In this document: positions 28,324 through 37,903 of the stretch, in pieces
Numbering within the stretch: the first letter of the stretch is position 1
How the letters are laid out: each line of letters starts with the position of its first letter
Origin: Agrobacterium larrymoorei
GTDB taxonomy: Bacteria > Pseudomonadota > Alphaproteobacteria > Rhizobiales > Rhizobiaceae
Length of the DNA: 64,000 nucleotides
Assembly: GCF_005145045.1 (NCBI RefSeq)
Contig: NZ_CP039692.1
Coordinates: forward strand, 1,009,501 to 1,073,500
Direction: 5' to 3'
Notes under the pieces: generated by a model
What the model was told of the DNA's origin: nothing
The model's input: the letters and a program-made list of their open reading frames with translations, nothing else
Databases searched by the model: none
Made by a program: the position numbers and the translations under genes

Positions 28324-30747
28324 TTAAGCGCGCAGAACGCCACCGGTCGTTTTCTCGACATTGCCAACGATCTTCGCCGTCAGCGCTTCGAAATCCTCGT
28401 CCGTCAACGTTTTATCGAGCGGCTGGATTTGGACCTCGATGGCAACCGACTTCTTGTTTTCACCCAGCGATACACCTTCGAAGACGTCGAAGACATTAAC
28501 GCCCGTGACCAGCTTTCGGTCGGCACTCGTCGCGGCCTTGATGATCGCGCCCGCTTCAACAGACTTGTCGACCACGAATGCGAAATCGCGCTTCACCGCC
28601 TGGAAAGGCGAAAGCTCAAGCGCTGGCTTGGTGCGTGTTGCCTTCTTCTTCGGTTCCGCCATGGCGTCGAGATAGATTTCGAAGCCGCAATAAGCACCGG
28701 AAACGTCGAGTTCACCAAGCGTCTTCGGATGAAACTCGCCGAAATAGCCGAGGATGACCTTCGGTCCCATCTTGATCGTGCCGGAGCGTCCAGGATGGTA
28801 CCAGCCAGGGGCACCGGCTTCGATTTGGACGTTCGCCATCGGCAGGCCGCAGGCTTCGATCACGGCCAGAGCATCGGCCTTGGCATCATAGACATCGACC
28901 GCCTTGCCGCCACCCTTGGCAGCATTGGACCACATGCGACCGGAACCGGCAAGCGATGCCGTTCCACGGCGAACGCCACCAGCCACGCGACGCTGCGCTT
29001 CCGGGGTGTCACCTTCATAGGTTCCGGAAACCTCGAAGATCGCGACATCGCCGTAGCCCTTGTCGGCATTGCGCTGCGCCGCCGTCAAAAGGCCCGGCAG
29101 AAGCGAAGGCCGCATATCGGACATGTCGGCAGCGATGGGGTTCGCAAGCTTCAGCGCGGACGAACCACCGCCGAAAAGCTTGGCCTGCGCTTCGGGAATG
29201 AATGACCAGGTTACGGCTTCCAGCATACCACGGCTTGCGAGCGCGCGGCGCGCAATGCGCGTACGAATTTGCAGCGTCGTCAGAATACGACCATTGACGG
29301 CACCGAAGCTTTCCAGCGGTTCCGGCTTGATATTATCGACGCCATGGATGCGCATGACTTCTTCCACGAGATCGGCTTTGCCATCCACATCAGGACGCCA
29401 CGATGGAACCGAGACGGAGACGCGTTCGCCCGAACCTTCCACGCCAAAGCCGAGACTCTTGAGGATGGAAAGGCTTTCCTCAGCGGAAATATCGATACCT
29501 GTCAGGCGCTTCACTTCGGACAGCGGGAAATCGATCCATTTCGGTTCGAAGCCCTTGTAACCGACAACCTTCGCTTCACCGGCAACACCGCCGCAAAGCT
29601 CCAGCACCAGTTCCGTCGTGCGCTGGAGGCCCGGCACCATATAGTCTGGATCGACGCCGCGCTCAAAGCGGTAGCGCGCATCTGTGATGATACCGAGCGA
29701 ACGGCCGGTCTTGGCAATGTTGATCGGGTCCCACAAAGCGGATTCGATCAGCACATCGACCGTGCTTTCGTCGCAGCCGGAATGCTCGCCGCCCATGACG
29801 CCGCCAATGGATTCGACGCCGTTGTCGTCGGAAATGACAACGTTGTTCGGGCCGAGCTTGTACTCACGCTGGTCGAGCGCCAGAACGGTTTCACCGTCCT
29901 GCGCACGGCGAACCGTGAGATCGCCCTTGACCTTTGCCGCGTCGAAGACGTGCATCGGGCGACCCTGATCGAAGGTCATGTAATTGGTGATGTCCACCAG
30001 CGCATTGATGGGGCGAAGGCCGATGGCCATCAGGCGCTGCTGCATCCACTTCGGGCTCGGGCCGTTTTTCACGCCGCGCACGATGCGCAGCGAAAAGCCG
30101 GGGCAGAGCGCCGGATCGTCCAATTCCAGCTTCACGTCGACAGGCGTTGCGCCTTCGACCTTGAAGCTCGGCGCAGCCTTGGTCTTCAGCTTGCCGAGAC
30201 CGGAGGCAGCGAGATCGCGGGCGATGCCATAGATCGAGGTGCAGTCGGGACGGTTCGGCGTCAGGTTGATCTCGATGACAGGATCATCCAGACCGGCATA
30301 GGATGCGAAGGACGTACCGACAGGAGCATCTTCCGGCAGGTCGATGATACCGTCATGGCTGTCGGAAATGTTCAGCTCCTTCTCGGAGCACATCATGCCA
30401 TGGCTTTCGACACCGCGGATTTTGCCGACCGACAGCGTGACATCGATGCCCGGAACATAGGTGCCCGGACGCGCCAGCGCGCCGACGAGACCGGCGCGTG
30501 CATTCGGCGCACCACAGACGATCTGCACCGGCTTGCCGTCACCTGCATCAACGGACAGAACCTTCAGGCGGTCCGCCTCGGGATGCTTTTCAGCCGACAG
30601 GACCTTGGCGATAACGAACGGCTTGTACGCCGCCTTGTCATCTACATCTTCGACTTCGAGACCAATCGCGGTCAGGCGCTCGCAAATCTGGTCCAGAGAC
30701 GCATCCGTATCGAGATGCTCTTTCAGCCAGGAGAGTGTGAATTTCAT
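28324..30747 (-). CDS. pheT: Phenylalanine-tRNA ligase beta subunit
   Basis: An 807-aa PheT of normal length. It has the N-terminal tRNA-binding (EMAP-like) domain at about residues 40-150 ([20 protein letters not shown]), then B3/B4 with [17 protein letters not shown], then B5, and a C-terminal anticodon-binding domain. With PheS it forms the tetramer that charges tRNA-Phe. Unusually, it is not directly after pheS: two small genes lie between them. Confidence 0.97.
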   Translation of the reverse strand: MKFTLSWLKEHLDTDASLDQICERLTAIGLEVEDVDDKAAYKPFVIAKVLSAEKHPEADRLKVLSVDAGDGKPVQIVCGAPNARAGLVGALARPGTYVPGIDVTLSVGKIRGVESHGMMCSEKELNISDSHDGIIDLPEDAPVGTSFASYAGLDDPVIEINLTPNRPDCTSIYGIARDLAASGLGKLKTKAAPSFKVEGATPVDVKLELDDPALCPGFSLRIVRGVKNGPSPKWMQQRLMAIGLRPINALVDITNYMTFDQGRPMHVFDAAKVKGDLTVRRAQDGETVLALDQREYKLGPNNVVISDDNGVESIGGVMGGEHSGCDESTVDVLIESALWDPINIAKTGRSLGIITDARYRFERGVDPDYMVPGLQRTTELVLELCGGVAGEAKVVGYKGFEPKWIDFPLSEVKRLTGIDISAEESLSILKSLGFGVEGSGERVSVSVPSWRPDVDGKADLVEEVMRIHGVDNIKPEPLESFGAVNGRILTTLQIRTRIARRALASRGMLEAVTWSFIPEAQAKLFGGGSSALKLANPIAADMSDMRPSLLPGLLTAAQRNADKGYGDVAIFEVSGTYEGDTPEAQRRVAGGVRRGTASLAGSGRMWSNAAKGGGKAVDVYDAKADALAVIEACGLPMANVQIEAGAPGWYHPGRSGTIKMGPKVILGYFGEFHPKTLGELDVSGAYCGFEIYLDAMAEPKKKATRTKPALELSPFQAVKRDFAFVVDKSVEAGAIIKAATSADRKLVTGVNVFDVFEGVSLGENKKSVAIEVQIQPLDKTLTDEDFEALTAKIVGNVEKTTGGVLRA

Positions 30748-30814
30748 TTGTGTCTATTCCTAACGGTATTTTCTCTTCTGGACCGGCGATCTCAAGTAAA
30801 TGCGATCCTACAGG

Positions 30815-31090
30815 TCACGCAGCTTTTGACGGCGCCTTGGCACCTGGTGCTTTCCAACCAAGAAGCATCGATTTCACGGAAACGCCATCATCCATGTCTG
30901 GCCACCAAACGCCCGAAAACTGCAACTCGACATTCGTTCGTTGCTCCGGTGCAGCGTTGCTCAAAAACGGATACCACCAAAGCGGGGCACGGATTTGCCG
31001 CCCGTCTGCCAAGGTCACATAGACGAAGTAAGCGTCGCACTCGGCAGCGACGGGTGACATTTCCTCGGTTTCAAATTCCAAAGAACTCAT
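30815..31090 (-). CDS. DUF2442-like small protein
   Basis: A 91-aa protein. The segment YVTLADGRQIRAPLWWYPFL followed by ELQFSGVWWPDMDDGVSVKSML matches DUF2442 proteins. It overlaps the end of the DUF4160 gene by 20 bases; its start at 31090 follows GGAGAAGTGG. DUF4160 and DUF2442 genes often occur side by side and have been suspected to form toxin-antitoxin-like pairs, which is not proven here. It lies 67 bases upstream of pheT. Confidence 0.8.
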   Translation of the reverse strand: MSSLEFETEEMSPVAAECDAYFVYVTLADGRQIRAPLWWYPFLSNAAPEQRTNVELQFSGVWWPDMDDGVSVKSMLLGWKAPGAKAPSKAA

Positions 31091-31307
31091 TCCACTTCTC
31101 CATCCAATCGGCGCGGCTTTCATCTATCTTAGCCAGAAACTCCGCAACTTCGCGGTTATTATACCCGTGATTATAGGCGATTTCCATGTTGATGAGCCAC
31201 ACTTTAGCCGACCGCTTATCCTTGACGATGTGGACATGGGGTGGCTCCCCTCCATCTGAAGAGTAGAACCGGAACTTGTACCCTTGCCAGATCAATAAGG
31301 TCGGCAT
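31071..31307 (-). CDS. DUF4160-like small protein
   Basis: A 78-aa protein with the DUF4160 pattern: YKFRFYSSDGGEPPHVHIVKD, then AKVWLINMEIAYNHGYNNRE. It starts 2 bases after the pheS stop codon, suggesting translational coupling to pheS, and overlaps the DUF2442 gene downstream. Function is unknown; a partner role with the DUF2442 protein is inferred from the overlap. Confidence 0.82.
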   Translation of the reverse strand: MPTLLIWQGYKFRFYSSDGGEPPHVHIVKDKRSAKVWLINMEIAYNHGYNNREVAEFLAKIDESRADWMEKWNEFFGI

Positions 31308-31309
31308 GT

Positions 31310-32392
31310 TTAGCTGCTCAGACCGCCAAACAAAGTCGGCATGTCCAGCGGACGGAAGCCGTAATGGTTCATCCATCGGACATCGGCGTTGAAGAAATCG
31401 CGCAGGTCCGGCATGCCGTATTTCAGCATGGCGATGCGGTCGAGGCCCATGCCCCAGGCAAAGCCCTGATATTCATCCGGGTCCAGCCCGCCAGCGCGCA
31501 GCACATTTGGGTGCACCATGCCGCAGCCGAGGATTTCCATCCAGTCCTTGCCTTCGCCGAACTTCACGATCGGGCCGGAGCGGTCGCACTGGATATCCAC
31601 CTCGAAGCTTGGCTCCGTGAAGGGGAAGAAGGACGGGCGGAAGCGCATGACGACACTGTCGACCTCGAAGAAGGTCTTGCAGAACTCTTCCAGGATCCAG
31701 CGCAGATTGCCGACATGCGCCTTCTTGTCGATGACGAGGCCTTCGACCTGATGGAACATGGGCGAATGCGTCGCGTCGCTATCCTGACGATAGGTCTTGC
31801 CGGGAATGACGATGCGGATCGGTGGCTTCTGCGCTTCCATCGTGCGGATCTGAACCGGCGACGTGTGGGTGCGCAGAACCTTCCGCTCACCCTTTTCATC
31901 CGGCTGGAAGAAGAACGTGTCGTGCATTTCACGCGCCGGATGTCCCTCGGGGAAATTCAGTGCGGTGAAGTTATAGTAATCGGTTTCGATATCCGGGCCT
32001 TCGGCAATGGAGAAGCCCATATCGGCGAAGATCGCGGTGATCTCGTCGACGATCTGGCTGATCGGATGGATGCGACCGCGCTCTGCCGGAGACTGGCGAA
32101 CGGGCAGGCTGACATCGAGCGTCTCGGCCTTCAAACGCGCGTCGATAGCGGCGTCCTTGAGCTCCGTCTTGCGCGCCGTGATGACGTCCGTCACCTCGTT
32201 CTTCAACTGGTTGATCGCCGCACCACGCGTCTGGCGTTCTTCCGGCGTCATGGTGCCGAGCGTCTTCAGAAGTTCGGAAACGGAGCCCTTCTTGCCCAGC
32301 GCAGATACACGCACGGCCTCGATAGCGGCCTCATCTCCGGCTGCGGCGATGTCCGACATCAGTTGCGATTTCAAAGTGTCCAGTTCAGTCAT
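31310..32392 (-). CDS. pheS: Phenylalanine-tRNA ligase alpha subunit
   Basis: A 360-aa class II synthetase subunit. An N-terminal coiled-coil region (about residues 1-85) is followed by the catalytic core. Motif 2 lies around [15 protein letters not shown], and [20 protein letters not shown] and [14 protein letters not shown] follow. The start at 32392 follows AGGAAAAG. The preceding kinase-like gene overlaps it by 8 bases. Confidence 0.97.
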   Translation of the reverse strand: MTELDTLKSQLMSDIAAAGDEAAIEAVRVSALGKKGSVSELLKTLGTMTPEERQTRGAAINQLKNEVTDVITARKTELKDAAIDARLKAETLDVSLPVRQSPAERGRIHPISQIVDEITAIFADMGFSIAEGPDIETDYYNFTALNFPEGHPAREMHDTFFFQPDEKGERKVLRTHTSPVQIRTMEAQKPPIRIVIPGKTYRQDSDATHSPMFHQVEGLVIDKKAHVGNLRWILEEFCKTFFEVDSVVMRFRPSFFPFTEPSFEVDIQCDRSGPIVKFGEGKDWMEILGCGMVHPNVLRAGGLDPDEYQGFAWGMGLDRIAMLKYGMPDLRDFFNADVRWMNHYGFRPLDMPTLFGGLSS

Positions 32393-33263
32393 CTTTTCCT
32401 GCCTCGCCGGGTGTCTTACCAGCGGCTTCGGTTTTAACAGCATTCTTTAGAAAGTCGGTCGCCAAGATAAAGCGTCGCAGATCACTACCCATCTGCACGC
32501 GCCCAATCAACCGGGCGAGCGGCAAAAATCGGCCAAGGACATGCACCAATCGACGCAATTCCGCGATTGCCGCTGCCGGAGCACGAGAAGCCCATGCATT
32601 ATAGGCGGCAGGAAGTGTCATTTCGGCATCCTTGGCAAGCGTCGTCAGCGGCAGGAACAGCAGCCAGATATCCCGTGCCTGCGCTGTGGCCAGCGGCATG
32701 ACGGACTGCGGCTCTTCCTCGAAATCCATGAAGCCGATCTGGCCATCCCGTATGAAGAAGTCCCTCACATGCGGCCTGCCATGACACAGACCTGCGGCGT
32801 GGAGGCTTCCAATCGCTGCGGCGGCATCGACGAGAAGAGGATCGTGGGCATTGCTTTCCTGCCCCTTAAACATCTTCAAAGTCCGCTGAACAGTAGGACC
32901 GACATCGGAAAGCACGATTGCGGTTTCTGAAGCGTAGATGATTTCGGGAACGGCAAATCCCGCCTGAGCGAATTCGATCATCCTGCGCTTTTCGCGCGCC
33001 ATCATTTCGTTCGGCTTGAGAATGGGGGAGGGTTTGAGAAACTTGTATGGAAGCAGAGAGGCCAGGAAGGCCTGCAACTTCACCCACCACGGCGCTTTTT
33101 CCGTTCCCTGCCGCTTGATCCAGACCGAACCGACGGAAAGCTGCAATTGCTGAATGCGACGGTCGCTCGTCAGAAGGGTCTGCATGAGCGCAGCAATATC
33201 CGCGTCCTCAAGATGGACGTGGAAGCCTTTCTCCCTCTCTGTCGGATCGGCGGATTGCAGCAT
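32385..33263 (-). CDS. Protein kinase-fold protein (aminoglycoside/LPS kinase-like)
   Basis: A 292-aa protein with a bacterial kinase fold. There is an N-lobe around residues 35-110, with WIKRQG possibly supplying the ATP-binding Lys. [32 protein letters not shown] matches a catalytic loop (HGRPHVRDF) and a metal-binding DFE. The pattern resembles Kdo/WaaP-like or RIO-like kinases. The substrate is unknown. The start at 33263 follows AGGAAGAGA. The gene overlaps pheS by 8 bases and so may be cotranscribed with it. Confidence 0.75.
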   Translation of the reverse strand: MLQSADPTEREKGFHVHLEDADIAALMQTLLTSDRRIQQLQLSVGSVWIKRQGTEKAPWWVKLQAFLASLLPYKFLKPSPILKPNEMMAREKRRMIEFAQAGFAVPEIIYASETAIVLSDVGPTVQRTLKMFKGQESNAHDPLLVDAAAAIGSLHAAGLCHGRPHVRDFFIRDGQIGFMDFEEEPQSVMPLATAQARDIWLLFLPLTTLAKDAEMTLPAAYNAWASRAPAAAIAELRRLVHVLGRFLPLARLIGRVQMGSDLRRFILATDFLKNAVKTEAAGKTPGEAGKDD

Positions 33264-33332
33264 TCTCTTCCTGTCGGGTAGCGCATTGTGCGCCTCAAAT
33301 GGCACGCGATGCTCTGGGTGCCATCAAAAGCA

Positions 33333-33362
33333 AAACCCGCACCGGTTGCCCGGCGCGGGTTT
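33333..33362 (-). terminator. Terminator-like stem-loop after rplT
   Basis: AAACCCGC pairs with GCGGGTTT around an inner CGG/CCG helix. On the minus strand it lies 31 bases after the rplT stop and ends in T-rich sequence. Confidence 0.7.
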
Positions 33363-33392
33363 CAAATGAACAACAATTTGTCCGCGCCGTAA

Positions 33393-33797
33393 TTACTTTA
33401 CAGCGGATTCAAACTCGTTGGCCGTACCTGCATCCTTGAGGTACTCAAGAGCCTTCTTCGCGGCGTCTACGAGAGCGCCGAAAGCTGCCGGCTCATGGAT
33501 AGCCATGTCGGACAGAACCTTACGGTCGACTTCGATGCCAGCCTTGTTCAGGCCGTCGATGAAGCGGCCATAGGTCAGGCCGAATTCGCGAACAGCAGCG
33601 TTGATACGCTGGATCCACAGAGCGCGGAAGTTGCGCTTGTTGACCTTGCGGTCGCGGTAAGCGTACTGCTTGGAACGATCCACCGCTGCCTTAGCTGCGC
33701 GGATGGTGTTCTTGCGACGGCCGTAGAAGCCCTTGGCTGCCTTGAGTGTCTTGGTGTGCTTGGCGCGGGAAGTTACGCCACGTTTTACGCGTGCCAT
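33393..33797 (-). CDS. rplT: 50S ribosomal protein L20
   Basis: A 134-aa protein of typical length. It begins [31 protein letters not shown] and has the conserved [17 protein letters not shown] core. It binds 23S rRNA early in 50S assembly. It is last in infC-rpmI-rplT, 40 bases after rpmI. Confidence 0.98.
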   Translation of the reverse strand: MARVKRGVTSRAKHTKTLKAAKGFYGRRKNTIRAAKAAVDRSKQYAYRDRKVNKRNFRALWIQRINAAVREFGLTYGRFIDGLNKAGIEVDRKVLSDMAIHEPAAFGALVDAAKKALEYLKDAGTANEFESAVK

Positions 33798-33837
33798 GTC
33801 ATGATCTCCTTAAAGTGTCCAAAAATGCGGAAAAGTC

Positions 33838-34041
33838 TTAGAGACCGTTCGGCAGGTAGTTCTTGACGACCTTTTTGCCGTCAGCTTCGGCCAGAACCAT
33901 GGTTCCGCGCGCGTCGCGAATGAACTTGTTGGAACGCTTGATCATGCCGTGGCGCTTACCGGCGGCAGCTGCGAGAACCTTGCCGGTGCCAGTGATCTTG
34001 AACCGCTTCTTTGCAGCGGATTTCGTCTTCATCTTGGGCAT
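33838..34041 (-). CDS. rpmI: 50S ribosomal protein L35
   Basis: A 67-aa basic protein starting [22 protein letters not shown], with the [19 protein letters not shown] segment typical of L35. It lies between infC and rplT. Confidence 0.98.
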   Translation of the reverse strand: MPKMKTKSAAKKRFKITGTGKVLAAAAGKRHGMIKRSNKFIRDARGTMVLAEADGKKVVKNYLPNGL

Positions 34042-34240
34042 TTTGCTACTCCGTTATTTTGTATCGAAACAGGCAGACGAAGCCTGTTTCAAGCTATTCA
34101 GGAACGGCCACGGCATGCCCTGCCGGACCGTTCGGACGCGCGCTTATAACCGCAGTTGATAAAAAGCGCAACGGGGAAGAAAAACTTCCCCTGCGAGAAT
34201 GGGAAACCCCAGCTGGAAACGCGCATAAGCGCGCCCCCGC

Positions 34241-34780
34241 TTATGCCTTGGGTGCAAGCACCATCATCATCTGACGGCCTTCGAGCTTGGGCTCGGCTTC
34301 AACCTTGGCAATGGCCAGGGTGTCTTCCTTAACCTGCAGAAGAAGCTTCATGCCGAGTTCCTGGTGGGCCATTTCACGGCCACGGAACTTCAGCGTCACC
34401 TTTACCTTGTCGCCCTCATCGAAGAAACGGTTCATCGCCTTCATCTTCACCTCATAGTCATGGGTGTCGATGTTCGGACGCATCTTGATTTCTTTGACTT
34501 CGACGATCTTCTGCTTCTTGCGCGCTTCGGCCGCTTTTTTCTGGGTCGAGTATTTCAGCTTACCGAGATCGAGAATCTTGCAAACAGGCGGTTCTGCGTT
34601 CGGCGAAATCTCGACAAGATCAAGACCGGCCTCTTCCGCCATCTTTAGCGCCTGATCCGTCGGCATCACGCCGAGGTTCTGGCCTTCTTCATCAATCAGC
34701 TGAACTTTGGGAATTCTGATTTCCCTGTTTGAGCGCGGGCCTTCCTTAACGGGGGCATCGGCTTTGAACGGTCTGCGAAT
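34241..34780 (-). CDS. infC: Translation initiation factor IF-3, ATT start
   Basis: A 179-aa IF-3. It begins [20 protein letters not shown] after the start codon, continues with the N-domain [20 protein letters not shown], a Lys-rich linker and the C-domain [18 protein letters not shown]. The best start is ATT at 34780, preceded by AGGAG nine bases upstream. No ATG or GTG fits, and a frame extension to 34900 is implausible. ATT/AUU initiation lets IF-3 limit its own translation, a known feature of infC. Confidence 0.93.
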   Translation of the reverse strand: MRRPFKADAPVKEGPRSNREIRIPKVQLIDEEGQNLGVMPTDQALKMAEEAGLDLVEISPNAEPPVCKILDLGKLKYSTQKKAAEARKKQKIVEVKEIKMRPNIDTHDYEVKMKAMNRFFDEGDKVKVTLKFRGREMAHQELGMKLLLQVKEDTLAIAKVEAEPKLEGRQMMMVLAPKA

Positions 34781-34959
34781 GGTCGTATTCTCCTGATCTG
34801 TTTCGGGATCGCGTCGGCAAAAACAGCTTGTCGGTGCAAATGGCGGAAATGTCGTGAATGCCGCCGCGAAGTCAATAGCACGTCCCAGCAAAAAAATCAC
34901 CTCCTGTCGTGGTTTTTACGAATCTGTTCTACAGAGGGGAGAAAAAGCAGGAGAATGAC

Positions 34960-35754
34960 ATGACTAAGGCTGAGCAAAACATAGAGTATATAGCGGTCGG
35001 CACCGGCGAAGCCGCCCGTGAAATCGCCATCCTGTCACGCCCTGCGAAATTGCAGGATGACCGGCCCGCACTCGTCTGGCTTGGCGGTTATCGTTCGGAC
35101 ATGACAGGCACCAAGGCTGTCGAACTCGACCGTTTTGCCGATGAGGTCGGCCTCTCCTGCATTCGGCTGGATTACTCCGGCCACGGAGCATCGAAGGGCG
35201 ATTTCGCCAAAGGCACGATTTCGCGCTGGCTGGAAGAAGCGCTTGCAGTCCTGAAATACAAGGCGCCGAAACGGGTGATCCTGATCGGCTCTTCCATGGG
35301 CGGGTGGATTGCGCTGAGACTGATCGAGGAGTTGCGCGCACAGGAAAACGGTCCTTCCGTTACCGGTCTCGTCCTGATTGCGCCCGCACCGGACTTTACC
35401 GCCGAACTGATCGAGCCGAACCTTTCCGACGCGGAAAAGACGTCGCTCATCGAACGCGGTTATTTCGAGGAGCCGTCCGAATATAGCCCCGAGCCGAACA
35501 TCTTCACCCGAGACCTTCTGGAAGACGGTCGACAGAACCTCGTACTTAAAGGCGTGATCGAAACCGGTTGCCCGGTGCATATCCTTCAGGGAATGCGTGA
35601 CGAAGATGTGCCATATCAGCACGCTCTGAGACTGGTGGAGCACCTGCCCGCTGACGATGTCGTCCTCAGCCTCATCCGCGATGGCGACCACCGCCTCTCG
35701 CGCCCACAGGATATAGATCGTATACTATCTGCGGTCAGAGGCCTTATTTCATAG
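34960..35754 (+). CDS. Alpha/beta hydrolase
   Basis: A 264-aa serine hydrolase. The oxyanion segment is WLGGYRSDM. LDYSGHGASKGDF precedes the nucleophile elbow in IGSSMGGWIAL. The acid/His pair is probably in RDEDVPYQHA and DGDHRLSRPQD. The GHGxSxG spacing resembles ABHD10/acyl-thioesterase-type hydrolases. The start at 34960 follows CAGGAGAATGAC. It is divergent from infC. The substrate is unknown. Confidence 0.85.
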   Translation: MTKAEQNIEYIAVGTGEAAREIAILSRPAKLQDDRPALVWLGGYRSDMTGTKAVELDRFADEVGLSCIRLDYSGHGASKGDFAKGTISRWLEEALAVLKYKAPKRVILIGSSMGGWIALRLIEELRAQENGPSVTGLVLIAPAPDFTAELIEPNLSDAEKTSLIERGYFEEPSEYSPEPNIFTRDLLEDGRQNLVLKGVIETGCPVHILQGMRDEDVPYQHALRLVEHLPADDVVLSLIRDGDHRLSRPQDIDRILSAVRGLIS

Positions 35755-35873
35755 GCAAATCGGCAACGCTCTTAACCATATTATTCATCTTGCATTCATC
35801 GAACCAGAGTTCCGATTGACACCCGACCCCTCTTTCTCTTAACACTTCGTTAAGACTTTTAGGGACGGGTTTC

Positions 35874-36488
35874 ATGATGAACGCACCGCGGGCGCGTGCT
35901 CTGCTTGTAGCAGTTGCGGCCGGACTACTTTCTGCGGCCTCCGTGCAGGCAGAGAATAAGGGTAGCCCAGCCATGGTTACCGGAGGCATCACCTCTCAGC
36001 CTATTGGCCATTACGAGTTTTGCCAGCGTTACGCGTCCGAATGCGACATTCGCAGCAAATTGACACCCCCGCCGCGCGTCACGGAATATGGCTGGACGGT
36101 GGTCCGCGATATCAATACCGAGGTCAACACCACGATCGTCGCCATGACGGACCAGGAAGTCTATGGCAAGGACGAGTATTGGGAATATCCGAAAACCGCT
36201 GGTGACTGCGAAGACTTCGTTCTGCTGAAGCGCAAGAAGCTGATCGAAAAGGGCTTTGCCGTTTCCGACCTGCTGATCACCGTTGTCCGCAAGCCAGATG
36301 GCGAGGGCCATGCGGTTCTGACGCTGCGCACCAGCGATGGCGACTTCATCCTCGACAATCTGTCGAACGACGTGAAGCTCTGGACCGACACCAACTATAC
36401 CTATCTGAAGCGTCAGGCGTCCTTCAACTCGGGTCGCTGGGTTTCCATCGAGGACGGTCGCGACGTTCTGGTTGGCGCGCTGCGCTGA
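35874..36488 (+). CDS. Bacterial transglutaminase-like cysteine proteinase (BTLCP)
   Basis: A 204-aa exported protein with a signal peptide (residues 1-26, ending SVQAE). The papain-like triad is visible: Cys112 in AGDCEDFVLLKR, His146 in EGHAVL and Asp161 in FILDNL. This is the BTLCP family, to which the periplasmic protease LapG belongs. No LapD-type gene is adjacent, so a biofilm role cannot be claimed. It is a single gene with AGGGACGGG upstream of ATG 35874. Confidence 0.88.
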   Translation: MMNAPRARALLVAVAAGLLSAASVQAENKGSPAMVTGGITSQPIGHYEFCQRYASECDIRSKLTPPPRVTEYGWTVVRDINTEVNTTIVAMTDQEVYGKDEYWEYPKTAGDCEDFVLLKRKKLIEKGFAVSDLLITVVRKPDGEGHAVLTLRTSDGDFILDNLSNDVKLWTDTNYTYLKRQASFNSGRWVSIEDGRDVLVGALR

Positions 36489-36535
36489 TCATTCCAAGGC
36501 ATGATGGACGGCTTGCCGTCCATCTTAATTGTCGG

Positions 36536-37135
36536 TCAGTCTTTCCTGTTTGCCAGAAGGCCGGATGCGAGATGCCTGAAAGCATCTGCGGCTTTTGAGA
36601 ATGCCGCTTTCGGCTCCTCCGCTGCTGCGATCCAAAGTGCTGCATTCAGCACCGCGCCGTTCAAAAGCCATGTCGCAGCTTTGGCGTCCATCGGCTTCAA
36701 CGTACCGTCATCGATCAGGTCCTGCATTGTCTTCTCGATGCGCCTCAGGCACGCCGTCTGGTTCGGCCACTTCGCCGGGTCGCCAAGCACAGCCGGTCCA
36801 TCCAGCAGCATGATGCGCTGAATCTCCGGTTCGAGCGCCATTTCGATATAGGCCATGCTTTCCGCCATCAGCCCGGCCCAAGGCGTATCGGCAGCATCTT
36901 GAACGACGCGCATTCGCTCTAGCATTTCGCCGTCGATCTGGTCGATGACTGCCTGTAAGAGACCCTTCTTATCCCCGAAATTGTGATAGAGCGCACCACG
37001 CGTCAGGCCCGCTTCGGCTGTCAGATCGTCCATTGACGAGGCAGCGTAACCTTTTGTCGCGAAAGCTTTTCGTCCGGCCAGTATAAGCTTCGCGCGCGTT
37101 TCTTCCACCATCTGCGCGCGTGTTTTCGCGACCAT
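36536..37135 (-). CDS. TetR-family repressor
   Basis: A 199-aa regulator. The N-terminal helix-turn-helix reads SSMDDLTAEAGLTRGALYHNFGDKKGLL at about residues 32-60. The C-terminal ligand domain is typical in length. It is divergent from a RidA gene and a periplasmic adaptor/RND pump pair. Three CATACG-type palindromes lie directly upstream, so it is probably an efflux repressor that also controls itself. The start at 37135 is chosen because GGAG lies 8 bases upstream; ATGs at 37141 and 37144 are alternatives. Confidence 0.9.
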   Translation of the reverse strand: MVAKTRAQMVEETRAKLILAGRKAFATKGYAASSMDDLTAEAGLTRGALYHNFGDKKGLLQAVIDQIDGEMLERMRVVQDAADTPWAGLMAESMAYIEMALEPEIQRIMLLDGPAVLGDPAKWPNQTACLRRIEKTMQDLIDDGTLKPMDAKAATWLLNGAVLNAALWIAAAEEPKAAFSKAADAFRHLASGLLANRKD

Positions 37136-37155
37136 CTTCATCACTCCGAGATTAA

Positions 37156-37220
37156 CATACGCTGCGTATGCTTATTGACATACGCAGCGTATGAACCATA
37201 TTTGGCATACGGAACGTATA
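37156..37220. promoter_or_regulatory. Three CATACG...CGTATG palindromes (TetR operators)
   Basis: CATACGCTGCGTATG (37156-37170) and CATACGCAGCGTATG (37179-37193) are perfect 15-bp palindromes. CATACGGAACGTATA (37206-37220) is a weaker third. They fill the gap between the divergent tetR-like and ridA-like genes. The sites are seen directly; binding by the TetR protein is inferred. Confidence 0.75.
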
Positions 37221-37311
37221 TAAAACGTCCGGAACGCAAAGCAATAGGAATGGAGTTCGGCAAGCATTGGCCGAAGCGATGACCTGTTGCCGTCATTCAA
37301 GGAGACATGAC

Positions 37312-37707
37312 ATGACCAAGCGCGACGCAGTCTTTCCACCGGGCCGACATGCCCTTTATGACAATCACAAATACTCCGCCGCCATCCGCTCGGGCGACTT
37401 GCTGTTCGTTTCCGGCCAGGTCGGCAGCCGTGAAGACGGCTCGCCAGAACCGGAATTCGACGCGCAGGTGGCGCGCGCATTCGAAAATCTGAAGGCCGTC
37501 CTCGGTGCAGCAGGCGCAACGCTGGATGACGTCATCGACGTTACGACCTTCCACACCGATCCCGAAAAGCAGTTCGAAACCATCCTCGCCGTGAAGGACA
37601 GGAATTTCGATACAAAGCCCTATCCAAGCTGGACCGCCGTCGGCGTCAACTGGCTCGCAGGCTTCGATTTCGAGATCAAGGTCATCGCACGTCTTCCGCA
37701 GGCATAA
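37312..37707 (+). CDS. RidA-family protein
   Basis: A 131-aa Rid-family protein with LLFVSGQVGSREDG and the C-terminal VGVNWLAGFDFEIKVIA. The Arg that binds the imine carboxylate in true RidA is not where expected (PYPSWTAVGV), so it may not be an enamine deaminase. AAGGAGACATGAC precedes ATG 37312. It is the first gene after the TetR operators and precedes an RND system by about 200 bases. Confidence 0.85.
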   Translation: MTKRDAVFPPGRHALYDNHKYSAAIRSGDLLFVSGQVGSREDGSPEPEFDAQVARAFENLKAVLGAAGATLDDVIDVTTFHTDPEKQFETILAVKDRNFDTKPYPSWTAVGVNWLAGFDFEIKVIARLPQA

Positions 37708-37719
37708 ATGCGATACAGT

Positions 37720-37750
37720 TTGAAGGCTCGTTGTCGTGACGAGCCTTCAA
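37720..37750. terminator. Stem-loop between ridA-like and adaptor genes
   Basis: A 12-bp perfect stem (TTGAAGGCTCGT / ACGAGCCTTCAA) with a 7-base loop. There is no clear T run after it on the plus strand, so it may be a weak terminator or a processing structure. Confidence 0.45.
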
Positions 37751-37903
37751 GAAACCGGCAATCTAAACACGCGAAAATACCCGATTTCCACTTGCCGACG
37801 CAGCCATTTGGTCCCTGATAAAGCAACATTTTCAACAGGCATTCGGGCGCTGAACCAAAATCAATTGTGCGCGTTACTTCGCCACCCATACGGAGTGGCA
37901 GGC

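Noticed and set aside
29269..31170. Long plus-strand frame antisense to pheT and the small genes (633 codons)
   Set aside because: Composition is an Arg/His/Asp-rich shadow of pheT; no ribosome site or domain.
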